64,000 bases of DNA from assembly GCA_031761405.1 (NCBI GenBank), contig JASEVX010000003.1:67331756-67395755 (forward strand), written 5' to 3'. Position numbers and translations under genes: made by a program. This DNA comes from Serripes groenlandicus. Lineage: Eukaryota > Mollusca > Bivalvia > Cardiida > Cardiidae. Shown piece after piece: positions 1 through 12,437 of the stretch (position 1 is its first letter; every line of letters begins with the position of its first letter). Under the pieces are notes generated by a model. That model searched no databases. It worked only from the letters and a program-made list of their open reading frames with translations, and was not told where the DNA came from.

Positions 1-1012
1 AACGCAGAACTGGAAAAGGTGTCCTAGAACCAACTGTGAGAACTGACCTAGAATATGAACATAGGGAAAGGGACCAGGTGACTGACTGAAACAATAAATA
101 TAGATAAAGGGACCAAATGTCCCAGAACTGACTGATTGTGTACGTACGAAAATGGACCAGGTTTCCAACTGACTGACTGAATAGAGGAAGAGATCAGGTG
201 TCCCAAAACCTAGTGTAACTTTGAGTAAACTGTAGGGACCAGGTTTCCCAGAACCGACTAAGAGTATAAGGGAAGGGACCAGGTGTCCCAAAACTGACTG
301 TAAGTATGAACATAGGGGAAGGTGACGGTCCAAGTGTCCCAGAACCGACTGCGGCTATGAGTATATGGTAGGGGCCAGGTGTCCAAAAACCGTCTGTGAG
401 TTATAAGGGATGGAACAAGGTTTCCAAGAACTGACAGCGACTGTGAGTTCGTATCCCAGAACCGACTGTGAGTATGAGAATATAGAAGGGACCAGGAGGT
501 GCAGAACCGATTTTGAACATGAGTATAGGTAAGGACCAGGTGTCCAATTACTGACTGACTATGAGTATAGAGAAAGGGCCCAGGTATCCTAGAACTGCCT
601 GTGATAGTGGGTATATAGAAGGAACCAGGTGTCCCAGAACTGACTGACTATGAGTATAGGGGAGGGACCAGGTGTCCCAGAACAGACTGTGACTATGAGT
701 ATAGGGGAGGGATCAGATGTCTCAGAACCCACTGTGAATATGAACATAGGGGAAGGGCGAGGTGTTCAAGAACAGATTGTGAGTATGAGTATACGGGAAC
801 GGCAATATGTCCCAGAACCGACTGACTTAGTATAGGGGAGATAAAAGGTGTCCCAGAACTGACTGTGACTATGCGTATAGCGGAGGGATCAGATGTCCCA
901 GAACCCACTGTGAGTATGAACATAGGGGAAGGTACCAGATATCCCAGAACATATTGTGAGTATGAGTATATGGGAAGGGCAATGTTTCCCAGAACTGACT
1001 GATTATGAACAC
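1..1012. repeat. Degenerate minisatellite, about 45-bp unit
   Basis: The first kilobase is built from diverged copies of a unit of about 45 bases that reads roughly 'GAGTATAGGGGAGGGACCAG' followed by a 'GTGTCCCAGAACTGACTGTG' block. The cleanest run is near 645-825, where successive units are 45 bases apart. Open frames here (for example 650-835 +) are periodic by-products of the repeat. The array may continue to the left of the window. Confidence 0.85.
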
Positions 1013-1899
1013 ACTGAGATGGACAAATGAAATTTTTTAGCAAATTTACCTGAGTGATATAACCCGAGACGATAACTTAAAACAACATAGGTACAATATT
1101 GGATGAAAGAATACCTACTATTGATCAAAGTGCAACCTGCGATACCATCGACCAATACATTCTTATCAAAGAACATCACAGTTAAAACAGAGTCTCCAAT
1201 GTGAGTCTGAGATTGATCGATTCTTACGTATGAAGCTGCTTTGTGTAGAAATGATGACACGTGTGAGAGATGAAAATGATGGTGAATGCCCTCATGTGGA
1301 TAACACTTCGGTCTCATACCTCTGTACTTTCTCCTAAATGACTGTTTATATATAATTCAGTTACAAGAGAGAACTACAGGATTGAAATAGCTTGGATAGT
1401 CAATTTAAGGTCCAAAAAGATGTTCACAGACATTTTATGAATTTCGGACGGGCAGATGGACACCACAAACTAACAGAAAGTGGCTAAAATCAGTCCAACA
1501 GTGTATCTAAGTCTGAGCCTTCCGGACACTCAAACCTACAGCCAGGGCTAGCCAATATATGACATATAGATATAGAATATATCATAACTAACACTTATAA
1601 AACAGTTCTTGAAACAACTTGTTTTGTGTAGAAACTAATACTGTAGATGGATTGATTTGATTAAGTAAATATATTCATAGAAGGCGTCTAGACCCCCTAC
1701 CCCAAAACTACTATGAACACCTGTTAAATTGTATATACATATGAATTCCATGTCTTTCGGATGTGTTTACTTATGCAAAATTATAAGATATATTGATTGA
1801 TTGAGGTATGAAGAGATGGGCAGGAATGTCAATGTAGGTGTTAGACCATTAACCCCAATTTCATGTAAGCAGTACAAATGTAATGTTGAGTTATAGTGG
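1013..1899. other. Intergenic, nothing recognised
   Basis: AT-rich sequence with no supported exon, RNA gene or repeat boundary. Confidence 0.5.
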
Positions 1900-2134
1900 G
1901 TAGGTAATATCACCTGTCTTTTCGTTACAGTAATCATTAATTAATTAATTAACTAATTAATTAATTAGTTGATTGACTAGTGGTACAGGCAAGTCACAGG
2001 TGTATTCACCCCATACCCGCCGTAGGTAATATCACCTGTTATTTTCGTTACTGTAATTATTTATTAATTAACTAATTAATTACTTGATTTACTAGTGGTA
2101 CTGGTAAGTCATAGGTGTATTCACTACATACCCG
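1900..2134. repeat. Two-copy tandem repeat, about 122 bp, with internal inverted repeats
   Basis: Two adjacent units begin 'GTAGGTAATATCACCTGT' at 1900 and 2022 and end in '...GTGTATTCAC...TACCCG'. Each has a TTAA/TAATTA simple stretch in the middle. Within a unit, TATCACCTGT and the later ACAGGTGTAT are inverted, so each unit could fold into a hairpin. Confidence 0.75.
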
Positions 2135-2135
2135 T

Positions 2136-2430
2136 CGAGCCCCGGTAACTCAATCGGTAGCGACGAAGGCTGTCAATCCAGGAGTTGTGAGTTCGAACAC
2201 CAGCCAGGCCAACATTCTTTCCGACGTATGAAAAAAGTTATTGTGACAAGCGTCATTCGTCTTCCACTAATGGAATATCCGTCTAAGTGGAAAAGCAGCA
2301 AATTGATTGGAAAGAAAGTTGTATTAAGTACTGGTGTGAGAGAAAGCCAAGAAACATATGAGTAGGTGAACTGGCCGCCGTGGTATGACTGAAAAAATGT
2401 TGAAAACGACATCAAACCCCAATTCAATGA
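2136..2430 (+). mobile_element. tRNA-derived SINE
   Basis: A tRNA-like head (A box 'GGTAACTCAATCGGTAG', B box 'GAGTTCGAACACC') is followed by a body containing 'CATTCTTTCCGACGTATG'. The tail 'GCCGCCGTGGTATGACTG...GTTGAAAACG' recurs in other SINEs of this window. It is too diverged and too long for a working tRNA. Confidence 0.8.
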
Positions 2431-3468
2431 ATCACCCCATACCCTCTTATTTTAATGTAAAAATTACTTACATTTACATTTATTTGACGTGTCTTAATGT
2501 TTTTCTAAGGAGACTAATGTTATGCCTAAAATGCTCAGTTTTACATTATTCAGTTCGCTCAAACAGAAGAACGCATGTACATAATTAATGTTAATATCGC
2601 GAAGATGGAACGATGTCGAAAAATACAAATCTAAATCGCATTAAATCAACCCGTCTTAAGATTTTCACGCCTTAAAATTTTCACGAGCGTACTGTGACAA
2701 ATTTCACGGTCTGCCTTTTCTCACGCTACACCGGGTACGAATCCAATGAATTTTAGAAAATCGGATGAAATCGTGAAAACAGCGAAGTATTCATAGCGGA
2801 AGGAAGCAGAGACAACTTAATTACTCTATGGGAACCGATGACACCTTGTCGTCTATTAAAAAAGAATTACCAAAATCGCCAAGCGATGACATGCTGCATT
2901 TACAAGTAATAGAACGGGTCACGTTACGGCCAAGCGTATTGCATAGTTGGGTTAACGTTGTTTTTACAGTTTCTAGAATTATACTGTAATATGTAGTAAT
3001 TAAAATGAATCATCATTGATCTCTTAAAGATTACCCATTTATTTAAAAATCTCAATATCGTAAATAGGCAAAAACATCTCCAGATTTTTTTTCCTGAGCT
3101 TTGATGAATCGGGTCGTAAACCAAACTATAAAAAAAAAGTGTAGCCTCGGAAGTTAGGGGAAAGTTATTAAATACCCATTACATGTGTCTTTGTACACAA
3201 AGTTTTGTCATAAGGGTAGATTCATTTATTCATAAAGGCTAAAAAAAAAATTCAAACATATAACAGAGTTTTTCTTTACAATAATAATGTTGGTTGCTCC
3301 CTTTTCGATTACGTCACCCATGGGTACAAAATTAAAACCTATCCCATACTAACAACGCGCTTCCACGCGGCGTCAATAATTGACCATGAAGTGTGGGGCA
3401 TTTACCTTCATGCAAACAAAATAGTTTGATGGCATGCATAATCTCCAATTTGCCTCATATGTACATAA
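2431..3468. other. Intergenic, nothing recognised
   Basis: AT-rich sequence with short chance ORFs only; no domain or splice-consistent exon found. Confidence 0.5.
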
Positions 3469-4509
3469 CAAGAGAAAGTTGATGCAAGGCATCAATGTCG
3501 CCGGAAAAGACTGCATTGATTTATTTATGTATTCTTGACTTTCCTTAGTCTATTCAAACATTAGGAACGTTGTAATGAAAACATTTGATTATAAATTGTA
3601 TATACATACCTATACATTAGGGTATCTATTAAAAATTAACGAAATGTGTACACATTTATCTGGCTTAAATTTAATTTTGCTGTTGTTACTTATTTAAATA
3701 ATAGTATTCATTCATAAAATTTCAATGTTTGTCAATCTTATTGGAATCACAAGGTAAATATCCTGGTATTGCTTTAAAGGGAGGTAATTTGAATAAAACA
3801 AAAGTCTTCAAAAGGAGAAATATATCAGCATTACCGTCTACAGTTTAAATTGTTCTATTGTTTGTGGATTTAAAAATGTTCTTTTTTTCTTATTTCTACA
3901 TGTACAACGAAATATTGCGGCTTCTCTTTGACGCTTTGCGTCAAACATTCGTCTTGTACTTGTCTAAAATAAAATAATATCACTCGCTTTTTCATATCGA
4001 AATGCGCATGCGCGAAAATCGATGTTAAAGGTCACGAAACTACACAACAGAATAGGGTCTATATTTAGCTTAGAAACAGTTTCTACTTTAGATATTCATG
4101 GATTAACATTATTAAATGAATTCTACACAAATCAAGACATCTCTTTGAACATGAAAACAACATTTAGTAAGTTAAAATTGCTATTAAAAGGAGAATCCGA
4201 AATTGACCTCAATGATGACACATAAGAGTCTGCATTAGGGGCTGTTGGTTCACGTCTTGAAGGGACCACTTTTGTCTTCGTTAAGACAAAAAACGTAAAT
4301 GCGAGTGAAATAAAAAAAACTGCAAACATTAAAAAATCGGAATATTTATTTCATTTTAGATGTGTCATTTATTAGTGTTCGTAAACAACCACAATTGTAA
4401 TATGTTCAAATCATCTAGATTTGTTTCTTTCTAATAATAAGCCGCCCTCCCATGTGATTTCCGAAAAGCTATTAAAAATAGAAGTCGCGGGCTTCTGCCC
4501 GGCGACTAA
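3469..4509 (+). mobile_element. Helitron/Helentron-like non-autonomous element, copy A
   Basis: About 1.04 kb, matching the reverse complement of 36883-37925 almost throughout. The ends are defined by that second copy, which interrupts one unit of the tandem duplication. The left end starts CAAGAG and has a perfect hairpin TTGATG-CAAGG-CATCAA. The right end has a GC-rich hairpin (GTCGCGGGC-TTCT-GCCCGGCGAC, one bulge) directly before a terminal CTAA. GTCGCCGG near the left end is inverted as CCGGCGAC at the right end. No transposase is encoded. A 67-codon frame (4022-4225) is open in both copies. A CTRR-like end, a 3' hairpin and A|T insertion without target duplication are known Helitron traits; the class is inferred. 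Confidence 0.75.
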
Positions 4510-6479
4510 TAAACGTAGCTCGTATATTTTTCAGTTATCAGTTAACACGTATTCCAGTTTATATTACATCTATTTACCTTGAAGTGTTTTATTGAACTTA
4601 AAAAACACAATCAAATTTGATAACCTGTATACCTTGTTATGTGTTCTCTTATCTTTGCGAGCCACGGGTGATTCAACCATTACATTACCATAATAACTTA
4701 TGTACGAAGTTGCCATTGCTATCGAAGATGAGTGTCCTGTATGCACAGAACAAGTTGCATGATCACAATTCTTGACACGTTCGATACGCTACATGAAAAA
4801 GGTATGTTCTTATTTTCACGAAGACACCGTGTATGTCTCTTACGGTTACGTTCGTAGGAAGGTTGCATTATTCACGGTTGTTGCGCTCAATAAATATTAA
4901 CAAATACCAATGCATGACCCACTTACATTATTTAGAATTAGATAAAATAATGTTTTACACTAAATGCTTTACGAGTTCCCATATACAACACATCCACATC
5001 TGCAGCAGACGACTTTGAAAATATATAGACACGAATATTGAAACTCTCTATAAAGGTTGAACAAATAGTATTGCTAAAAGAGAAATTGCTCATAAAAGTC
5101 GTACGCGTCATAGGCTTCATCAGTATGTGTGAATACGTTGAACAGTTAACAATGATGATGGCTTGTCCTCTTACACAAGATACAGAATAGTTTTGAGGAA
5201 CATTCAAGAACACACAGACGAAGTGATTCTCATTTTGCATTCATTTTTGTAACAACATTCTTTAATTTCAAGTTAGTATATTAGGGATTTTAGGTAAAGT
5301 TGTAAGTGCTATCATACTGCAAAAATGGAAGTTGTGGACAGGAACCTTTTATCTAAAATGACTCAACTGTTTTGAATACATATCTTTCAAAACAAGCTGT
5401 AAGACTTTCGCAGTAGGGATCACGTTTATGTCACTTTCATTCGAGATTTTCCCCCGTTAAAACATCGAATTCTTTAGAGGCGAATTCTTTGGAGGCAGGT
5501 GAACTTTACGAACACAATTTCTAGAAATGCGCTTGTATCATTACTGCATAATTGTTGTAGTCCATAGTAATGTAATGACAAATATAACTACAACAATTAT
5601 CTGAATAACATATGCATTCATTGTTTTCCTTCGCATTATGTTCCTCATTCCATTGCGAAGTGTTATTCAGATCACTGCACTCTAGCATAAGTAGATACGG
5701 TACATTAGTCAATGTGACGTTCATTTTAAGAAGATACAACTGCCCTATTATCCAGTGCAGCGGTTAATAATGTTTATAGGCCACTATTCAACGTCAATGT
5801 TAATACAAATAATAATAGTTTCAAACAGTGAAACTTAATTGGGTCGAAAATCGATGGTTTAACCGACTTCACGTCTATAACCATGTAAGAAGAAATCGAT
5901 GGGCTCTTGAATCCATGCCACAGGAAAACCCGACCCTCGGAACTTTGCGTCCATTGAAGCACACATACAGCCTGACATTTGCACCTGCGCCGATACTAGT
6001 ACGGTAGAGAATAGCTTTCTTCGTCAGAATTTTTTTTCTAAACCGTTTTTTGTACTTTTATCCATATATCATGATGGCGGCAATATCAAAAGCGGGAATC
6101 GAACCATAACCGACTTCACGGTTTTAACAGTGTAAAAGAAATCGACGGACCATTGAAGCCTTGTCACAGGAAAACTGACCTGAGTTCATACCACTAGGAA
6201 ATACACCATGACCTTCATTAATGTTATCAAATACTTACGAAGTTTAATGCAAGGATATTGGAACACGTTTATTGCAGTTAGATAAGCTATTGCATATATT
6301 TAATTTTCAAAGGAAAATGGGTCATAGTAAAACTGAGCGAAAATCTACGGTTTAGACTCAGTTTAATGATAAGCATCCCTGCCGTGAATGCGCATACTTA
6401 GAAATGTATTTTACCACACGTATATTCATAAAGTTTATGTTGATTTTCCTGGAACATCGCTCGAGTTCAGAACCAATAT
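4510..6479. other. Intergenic; partial MITE and a diverged repeat pair
   Basis: Around 4985-5105 lies a partial CTGCAG-family MITE ('ATCTGCAGCAGACGACTTTG'). Two diverged copies of one sequence (about 5845-5945 and 6105-6185) share 'ACCGACTTCACG', 'AGAAATCGA' and 'CACAGGAAAAC'. No gene recognised. Confidence 0.5.
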
Positions 6480-6625
6480 TCACCGCTGGCGGCCGTCATG
6501 GTGAAGTGCAGTTGGACAAGGTACATTTTCCTAACCTAGTACTGGTGTATCAACCGTGGATCTTGACGTTCGACAAAACTCAACAAAAATGTTGAAAACG
6601 GCATAAAAGCCCAATAAATAACTTT
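6480..6625 (+). mobile_element. SINE 3' fragment
   Basis: 'AAGGTACATTTTCCTAACCT' and the end 'GTTGAAAACGGCATAAA' match the 3' half of the SINE at 60149-60350. The tRNA-like head is missing or unrecognisable. Confidence 0.6.
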
Positions 6626-7082
6626 TCGTAACTCGCTGAATATCCCAATTTATGATTGGCTGAACCAAATTGTTTAGCTATTAACAAATTGTGTTACTTT
6701 AAAATTAGGAATTAGAATGAATTGAGAACAATTGGTGAACTTGGACCCTGATCTCAAAATCGACACGGTTCTATACTGTATTTAACAAACAGTCTTGAAA
6801 CCGATATTCCATTAAGTATAATCAGGAAAAGCAAACACTTTTATACTGACACACAACCAACGGCAATACGCTTTTAATTATTTACCAGAAGTTTATGTAC
6901 ATACCTTATTTACTTAGAACATTGAGAAACCCAACACGTGGTCGATAGTGAAATAATTTTCGACAGGCTATACAAAAATAGAATCATGCTTTCTTGCGAT
7001 ATTTGATGCCTTCAATTATCGTCAACATTGAAGACTTAATGTTTTAAATGCATTAGCAAACTGAGGTTATGCATACGGCTAA

Positions 7083-7330
7083 CCCGAGCCACGTTAGCTC
7101 AGTCGGTAGCGTAGTGGACTGTTACTCCAGGGGATGTGAGTCCGAACACGCTTCATTCGTCTTCAACAATGGGCTAACAGTCTATGTGGAAAAGCAGCTT
7201 TTTGGTTGGGTAAGTCTGTGGTGTGAAGTACTCGTGTGTGTGTGGGCGATTTTGGCAGCACAGTTTCCCACTCATAAAACTGTTGAAAATGTTTGAAAGT
7301 GAAATAAAATCATAAAATGGATAGTATTGC
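7083..7330 (+). mobile_element. tRNA-derived SINE, diverged
   Basis: A tRNA-like head 'GCCACGTTAGCTCAGTCGG' with a B-box-like 'GATGTGAGTCCGAACACG' is followed by 'CTTCATTCGTCTTC' and 'GTGGAAAAGCAGC', shared with the SINE at 2136-2430. The end is 'ACTGTTGAAAATG'. The open frame across it (7069-7296) is a by-product. Confidence 0.7.
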
Positions 7331-7720
7331 GTCAGCATTGATAGAAAACATGATAAATAAGAATTCTGGACGTTTTGTCAGCCTTTCCCGCCTAAAGTCT
7401 CCCAAAATATTGTTAGCATCACTATAGTTATTTAGCATGACATGTTGACACACTATGGTACAGCAATCAAATATGGCCGCCCAACTTAACCAAAACTTAT
7501 TTGCGCCAATACGTCACGCCTGGCGAGTTTGGGCTTGAACCACTCTCCGGGTTTGCATCATTTAAAGTGGCATTGGACTTCACATATAATACGGGCTATA
7601 TTTTCTGGAGGTATTTTCGCCAAAATATACATTTAGGTCAATATTAAATATAACATATAGAAGGAAGTTGAGACTTTGTGGATGCTCTACGCAGTCATCT
7701 GCACATCAAATCGCATAATA

Positions 7721-7946
7721 GGGCTCACGAGAAAACCAACAGTGTGGGCTCTGCGTAAAGTATCGACCCGGATGATGCATGCCCCGCAGGCTAGACACTT
7801 TTCGCCTCCTGTGGATTTTCTGTTTCAGAAATCATTACTCTATACATCTATCCCCCTTGGACGGAATGTGTCGGCCCGGATTAGCCTGATCTTGGTCGAT
7901 AACTTACGCAGAAACCATAATGTTGGTTTTCTCATGGAACGGGTCA
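7721..7946. mobile_element. Foldback MITE, GAGCCGTCC family
   Basis: One end reads 'CTCACGAGAAAACCAAC' and the other 'GTTGGTTTTCTCATGGAACG', inverted copies of each other. Inside are 'CTGCGTAAAGTATCGACCCG' and its counterpart 'TGGTCGATAACTTACGCAG', also inverted, so almost the whole element can fold. Further copies lie at 13989-14250, 15113-15364, 44381-44605 and 59502-59727. Confidence 0.85.
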
Positions 7947-8357
7947 TGTATAACAACAAGTTATGTCGGCGAATGATCCTCTTCTTCGATTAAACATTTA
8001 GGCCCCATTTCGCATGTTGCGACTCATATGTTGTAATTGCAGAAATATTACTAAAGACGTCTCAGTGAAAATCCGTATATCGCGAAATACTCTTCTATTT
8101 AATTGAGAGCATTTCAATTAGCAATTCGTTTACAATTCTTCGCAGGGTAATTTGTTATTAGATCTTTTATTGAGTTATAAGCCAAAATATCTCAAAAGCT
8201 GTTTGTCTTCTCATTGAATTCCATATTTGTCAAAAGATCTTTAACCTTCTTTGTCCCATATTATCGAAGTTGACACCGGGGTATTAAAATGGTGATAATG
8301 TTGTACGATCGACGGTGGATCAATGGTTGTGCGAGTTTCCAATAATTTACTTAAGTC

Positions 8358-8606
8358 CATCCTCGGTACCCAGGCTATTCATAAAATATATGATACCCTG
8401 GGCAAATTGGCTAGCGAAACTTCGTAAAGCATGCACCACGTTTTTCCTCCGTAACTACACTGTAATGTTCGTATAGCTCGAGGTTTGTGTCATGAGGCCA
8501 ATCAAGCGGCTGCATTTCACCTCATAAATTATTCATGAGTACGAGATTGTTACAGCCAATTTGCCAAGGGTATTATATATTATGAATAGCCTGGGTACCG
8601 AGGATG
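8358..8606. mobile_element. MITE with about 55-bp terminal inverted repeats
   Basis: The left end 'CATCCTCGGTACCCAGGCTA' continues to TTCATAA and is mirrored at the right end by 'TAGCCTGGGTACCGAGGATG'. Subterminal blocks 'CCCTGGGCAAATTGGCT' and 'AGCCAATTTGCCAAGGG' are inverted as well. There is no coding capacity. Confidence 0.9.
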
Positions 8607-8892
8607 CTTTAGTCGGGCTTTAATAATTGTTAAACTATTTCACATCTAAATAGCAAGTGTGTTATCCACATGTTCCTTCTTTTCGACATGGTGTTTCTGA
8701 CGTACATATTCAGACAGTGGGAAATCTGAATTAATACACTCTCTGGTGTTGTTGGATTTTGTTGATTAGGGGATCCTTGTTTTATGTTATTTTATTTTTA
8801 AGTTTGAAAAGGGGGTTCATCGTAAGAGACGTGGTCGCTGGATGATTCACTTGATCCTTCTCCACAATGTTAATTTTCATCTGAATTAAGGT

Positions 8893-9119
8893 TAACCCCT
8901 TTCCAACATACAATTCTACCGCAGACGAATTTAGAAACATGTAAGCAAAACTATAGCAACTCTCTACAAATGAATATATAATTACTGTGTAAAAAGTTGA
9001 AAACATTGTGACAAAAGTAAAAATTGTCTCGTTTTGAACAATTCCCCATTGTGACACAGTGTTTTCAAAAGTCTTCTGTTTCAGAGGTGACATATATCAT
9101 CTATATGTTAGAAACAGTT
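8893..9119. mobile_element. CTGCAG-family palindromic MITE, diverged
   Basis: Starts 'AACCCCTTTCCAACATACAA' and has the family core 'GTTGAAAACATTGTGACAAA' with its inverted partner 'ACAGTGTTTTCAAAAGTCTT'. The hallmark CTGCAG blocks have mutated to TACCGCAG and CTGTTTCAG. Confidence 0.7.
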
Positions 9120-10134
9120 AAATTCATACAGGTCTTAAATCAGGTGTTCGACAGTTCCATAGGCTGCTTTCTTCGATTCCTTCTGCAATGAAACATATTT
9201 TAGTTTTCTTTTAATCAAATACTCAATTGGTGTATTTTATATGATGCATTGATTTTACCTCTGTGCATCTATGTTTAGGTGCAATTATATACCTGTTTTG
9301 TAAGTATTCCTATGAATTTAATATACATTATGAAATAAAACATAATAAGTTAATGTGTTTGCTAAACAAACGGTTAACATAAAGTGAGAATAGTTGCCAA
9401 AGACAACGACACGCATGAATTATTATTATTCAAAAATGTATCATATTTGATACATCACATTTGAATGCCTAATGATTCATCTATGATACATAAAAGGCAT
9501 ATGTTTTTGCATTAGCAACAATCTAAAATTATTAAATATGCTATTATTTGATATGTTTAACAGTTCACTCATATATTTCTGATATCTTTGCATATGTTTC
9601 AAACTTTCGTACCTGCGGATGTAGTTTTCATAACAAAAGTAGTGACTTCTGTCAAAGTCAACTAGTTTCATATGGTAACTCTGAAAAACAGAAGAAAGCC
9701 AATTGGCACGGAGCCTTAAATATGAAACTTACTTTTAATAGATATTACAATCAAAGCACTGAAGTGCTGACGGCCTGGTGGCTGCAGGAAGGTTGGAGAA
9801 GTAGGGAAAATGTGAAAGGAAATAACAAATGACAAGATCATATCAAAAGTAGTAAATATTATGAAACTACCACTTTGAAAACAGGGGGACCTTTTCGGCA
9901 CTATATCGCTCACCTGAGTCCAAGAACTCAAAAATATACACACTTAAGACATGAGAATCAAAGTGAAAATTCTATAGCAGGTGTAGGAAGAATATTTTGA
10001 AGTTTCTGCCCTATTATATGGAGAGATATGTCAATGTTAAATCACATCCCATCAAGTAGAAATAATTTTCATGTACTAGAAGAAAGTGTTTGGAAAATGC
10101 AAAACTCATAAGGACAATTATTATGACAAAGATT
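9120..10134. other. Intergenic, nothing recognised
   Basis: AT-rich, with a 94-codon chance frame at 9548-9832 that resembles nothing I know and has no repeat or splice support. Confidence 0.45.
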
Positions 10135-10690
10135 CAAAATGCAACATCCAGTGTGTTATCAAGATTTTCCTTCATTTGGCCTAGTGACTTATTTTGGTTT
10201 ACCAGATATGACCCATATTCCAACATAGACTATATATCATCAATACAAACATTCTGACAAAGTTTCAGATGCTGTAGCAAAACATGCGACCTCCAGAGTA
10301 TTAACAAGATTTTCCTACAATTTGGCCTTATTTATTTTTAATCCGGCATGACCCATATTCGAATTTGGCCTAGATATCATAAAGATAAACATTCTGACCA
10401 AATTTTAAAAAATGTGGCTTCTACAGTGTTGACAAAATTTTCCTTCAATGTGGCCTAGTTACCTAGTTTTTTAACAGACATGACCAATATTCAAACTTGG
10501 CCTACATATTATCAAGACAAACATTCTGATACTGTTTCAACATGCTCAAGTTAAAAATGCTGCCTCCAGAATGTTAACAAGATTTCCCTTCAATGTGGCC
10601 TAGTAACCTAGATTCGGAGTTAATATGATCCATATCCAAACTTGACCTAGATATCATTCAGACAAACATTCTAACGAGAATGCCGTTGAT
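10135..10690. repeat. Diverged tandem units of about 115-120 bp
   Basis: Four to five diverged units share the blocks 'TGACCCATATTC', 'AGACAAACATTCTGA', 'AACAAGATTTTCCT' and 'TGGCCTAG'. Related blocks recur at 49340-49900, 59740-60150 and 61640-61850. It looks like an interspersed non-coding repeat of this genome. Confidence 0.65.
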
Positions 10691-11064
10691 TCTTCCACAG
10701 CGCTTGCGGGCACCTGCACAGCGCGATCGGGTCGCCAGGTAAAGGGAGAGGTTGGCGTTTGCACGCTACCGCTACAACTTAGCTATATTAGTTATAATGC
10801 AAGAAACTCATATGTATGATATATGATCAATAGTCAACTTACTTCACTGATAGATAGTTCTTTTCCAGTCCTATCTTTTTTTCTCTTGGTAACTCATGTC
10901 AAGCACAAATTATTTGCTTCTTAAAACATAGATAAAATCGAGTCAGCTCAAGAAGATACATTTCGCTTAAAAGTATATAAGCAACCACATTCAAAGATAG
11001 CTCACATTAATGCATTGCCTTGGATTTTAGTTTAAGTGACTCAGGTCAAGTTCAGATAATATAA

Positions 11065-11265
11065 CGATGCGTGCAGTCAATCCAATGGTTGTGAGCTCGA
11101 ACCCATGCTTTCCGTAGTTTTACAAAAATCAAGCTATGTGCATGGACAGGCTGTGGTGTGAAGCACTTGTATGAGAAGACCAAGTAAACACAAAGACACA
11201 AAGGTGTGTGGACTAGACGCCATGATATGACTACAAAGTGTTGAACACGGCGGTTTATTCCAATC
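11065..11265 (+). mobile_element. SINE fragment
   Basis: Begins in the tRNA-like part ('AATCCAATGGTTGTGAGCTC', B box 'GAGCTCGAACCC'). It ends with the shared tail 'ACGCCATGATATGACTAC...GTTGAACACGG' and an AATCAATCAA stretch. The head is truncated. Confidence 0.65.
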
Positions 11266-11617
11266 AATCAAAGTCTTAGCTAAAGATTATATTTGGCTCC
11301 ACTGAAGTCAAAGTTACTGTTACAAAATATACAACAAAAAAAAAGAAGTTTAAGTTCGATTTCTTGAACTAAGCATGGCATTAGATATAAAACACTTCAT
11401 GGCTAAGAAAGCTTGCATCAAGTTAAAGCGTTGTTCAATTTCGTTGAGGGTCACTCAAGTCATCGTAAAGAGCACAGTTAGTAATTTAACATGTTTTTCA
11501 ATTGCATTCTGATCACTCACAAAATGATATCATTATATGAAAATTCCTTGTCTGAATACCTTGCTGCTGTTTTGTTCATTATGAGGCCAAGTTTTGTTTG
11601 ATAAATACGCCTGATAT

Positions 11618-11949
11618 AAACCCTTTCCCACAAGCAAACGCTGTATGCATCTGCAGCAGACGACTCTTTTTATTATAAGTGTGTGAGCATTTGCTCATCA
11701 AGAGCCATTTTTTTTCTTTCTGCCACAATATTTTAAACTCTATTTTCAATGATGATACTTCCATTTATAAAGGTTTTCCATAGTTTTACCTGGATGTTTT
11801 CAAAGACATATGCTGCAAATCTGATGTATGAGGGAGAGTCTGCAAGCAATTGCTCATCTTGGGCATTTTTTTTTTCTTCTGCCACAATATTTTGTACTCT
11901 ATTTCAAACTCGTATGCTGCAGATTTGATGTATGTGGAAAAGGGTTAAC
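11618..11949. mobile_element. CTGCAG-family MITE with internal duplication
   Basis: The left end is 'AACCCTTTCCCACAAGC' and the right end 'GTATGTGGAAAAGGGTTAAC'. CTGCAGCAGACGAC lies near the left and ATGCTGCAGATTTG near the right. The block 'TTCTGCCACAATATTTT' occurs twice (about 11718 and 11879), so part of the element has been duplicated. Confidence 0.75.
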
Positions 11950-12437
11950 AATATGTTCTCATTAGCGTTGCAGCGCTTTTATTCCCTTTTTATTCTATGC
12001 TTTCTTTAATATTGCTATTGTCTTAAGTTGTATTTATAAATACCGAATACATTTCGCTGATATTAAAGAACTACATAGTTTACAAAGAGTATGTAAGAAT
12101 CGTTTAGTACGTGTGCGGTAATAAAAAGAATGTTTGAAAACAAAGGGAATATATTGGTCTTGTTTTTTAAACGAAGAGGCGTCAGCCTCATTGATCAGTC
12201 TTGAAACAGTTTTACCTCTCACACATACAATTAAAACATGCGGTGGACGACGACATGTCATCTGTTTTAATCACGTCGAATTGCGCCTGCAAGTGGGAAT
12301 GGATTAAGACAGTATTGACAAATTAACAAGTTTTCAAGAAAACGAATTGTTCTTAGGCATTTTATTGTTTCAGTAACAGTGACGACCAATGGATACAAGC
12401 ATTAATATATAAGACACATACAGTTTGATTATTTAAA
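11950..12437. other. Upstream of the channel gene
   Basis: AT-rich 5' flank with no clear TATA box or core promoter. The transcription start cannot be placed. Confidence 0.4.

Noticed and set aside
1..1012. CRISPR-like repeats (also 23611-24345 and 56885-57690)
   Set aside because: Repeats are degenerate, contiguous or irregular, without unique spacers of constant length, in a eukaryotic genome.
7676..7993. 105-codon open frame
   Set aside because: It lies almost wholly within a foldback MITE and reads through its palindromic arms.
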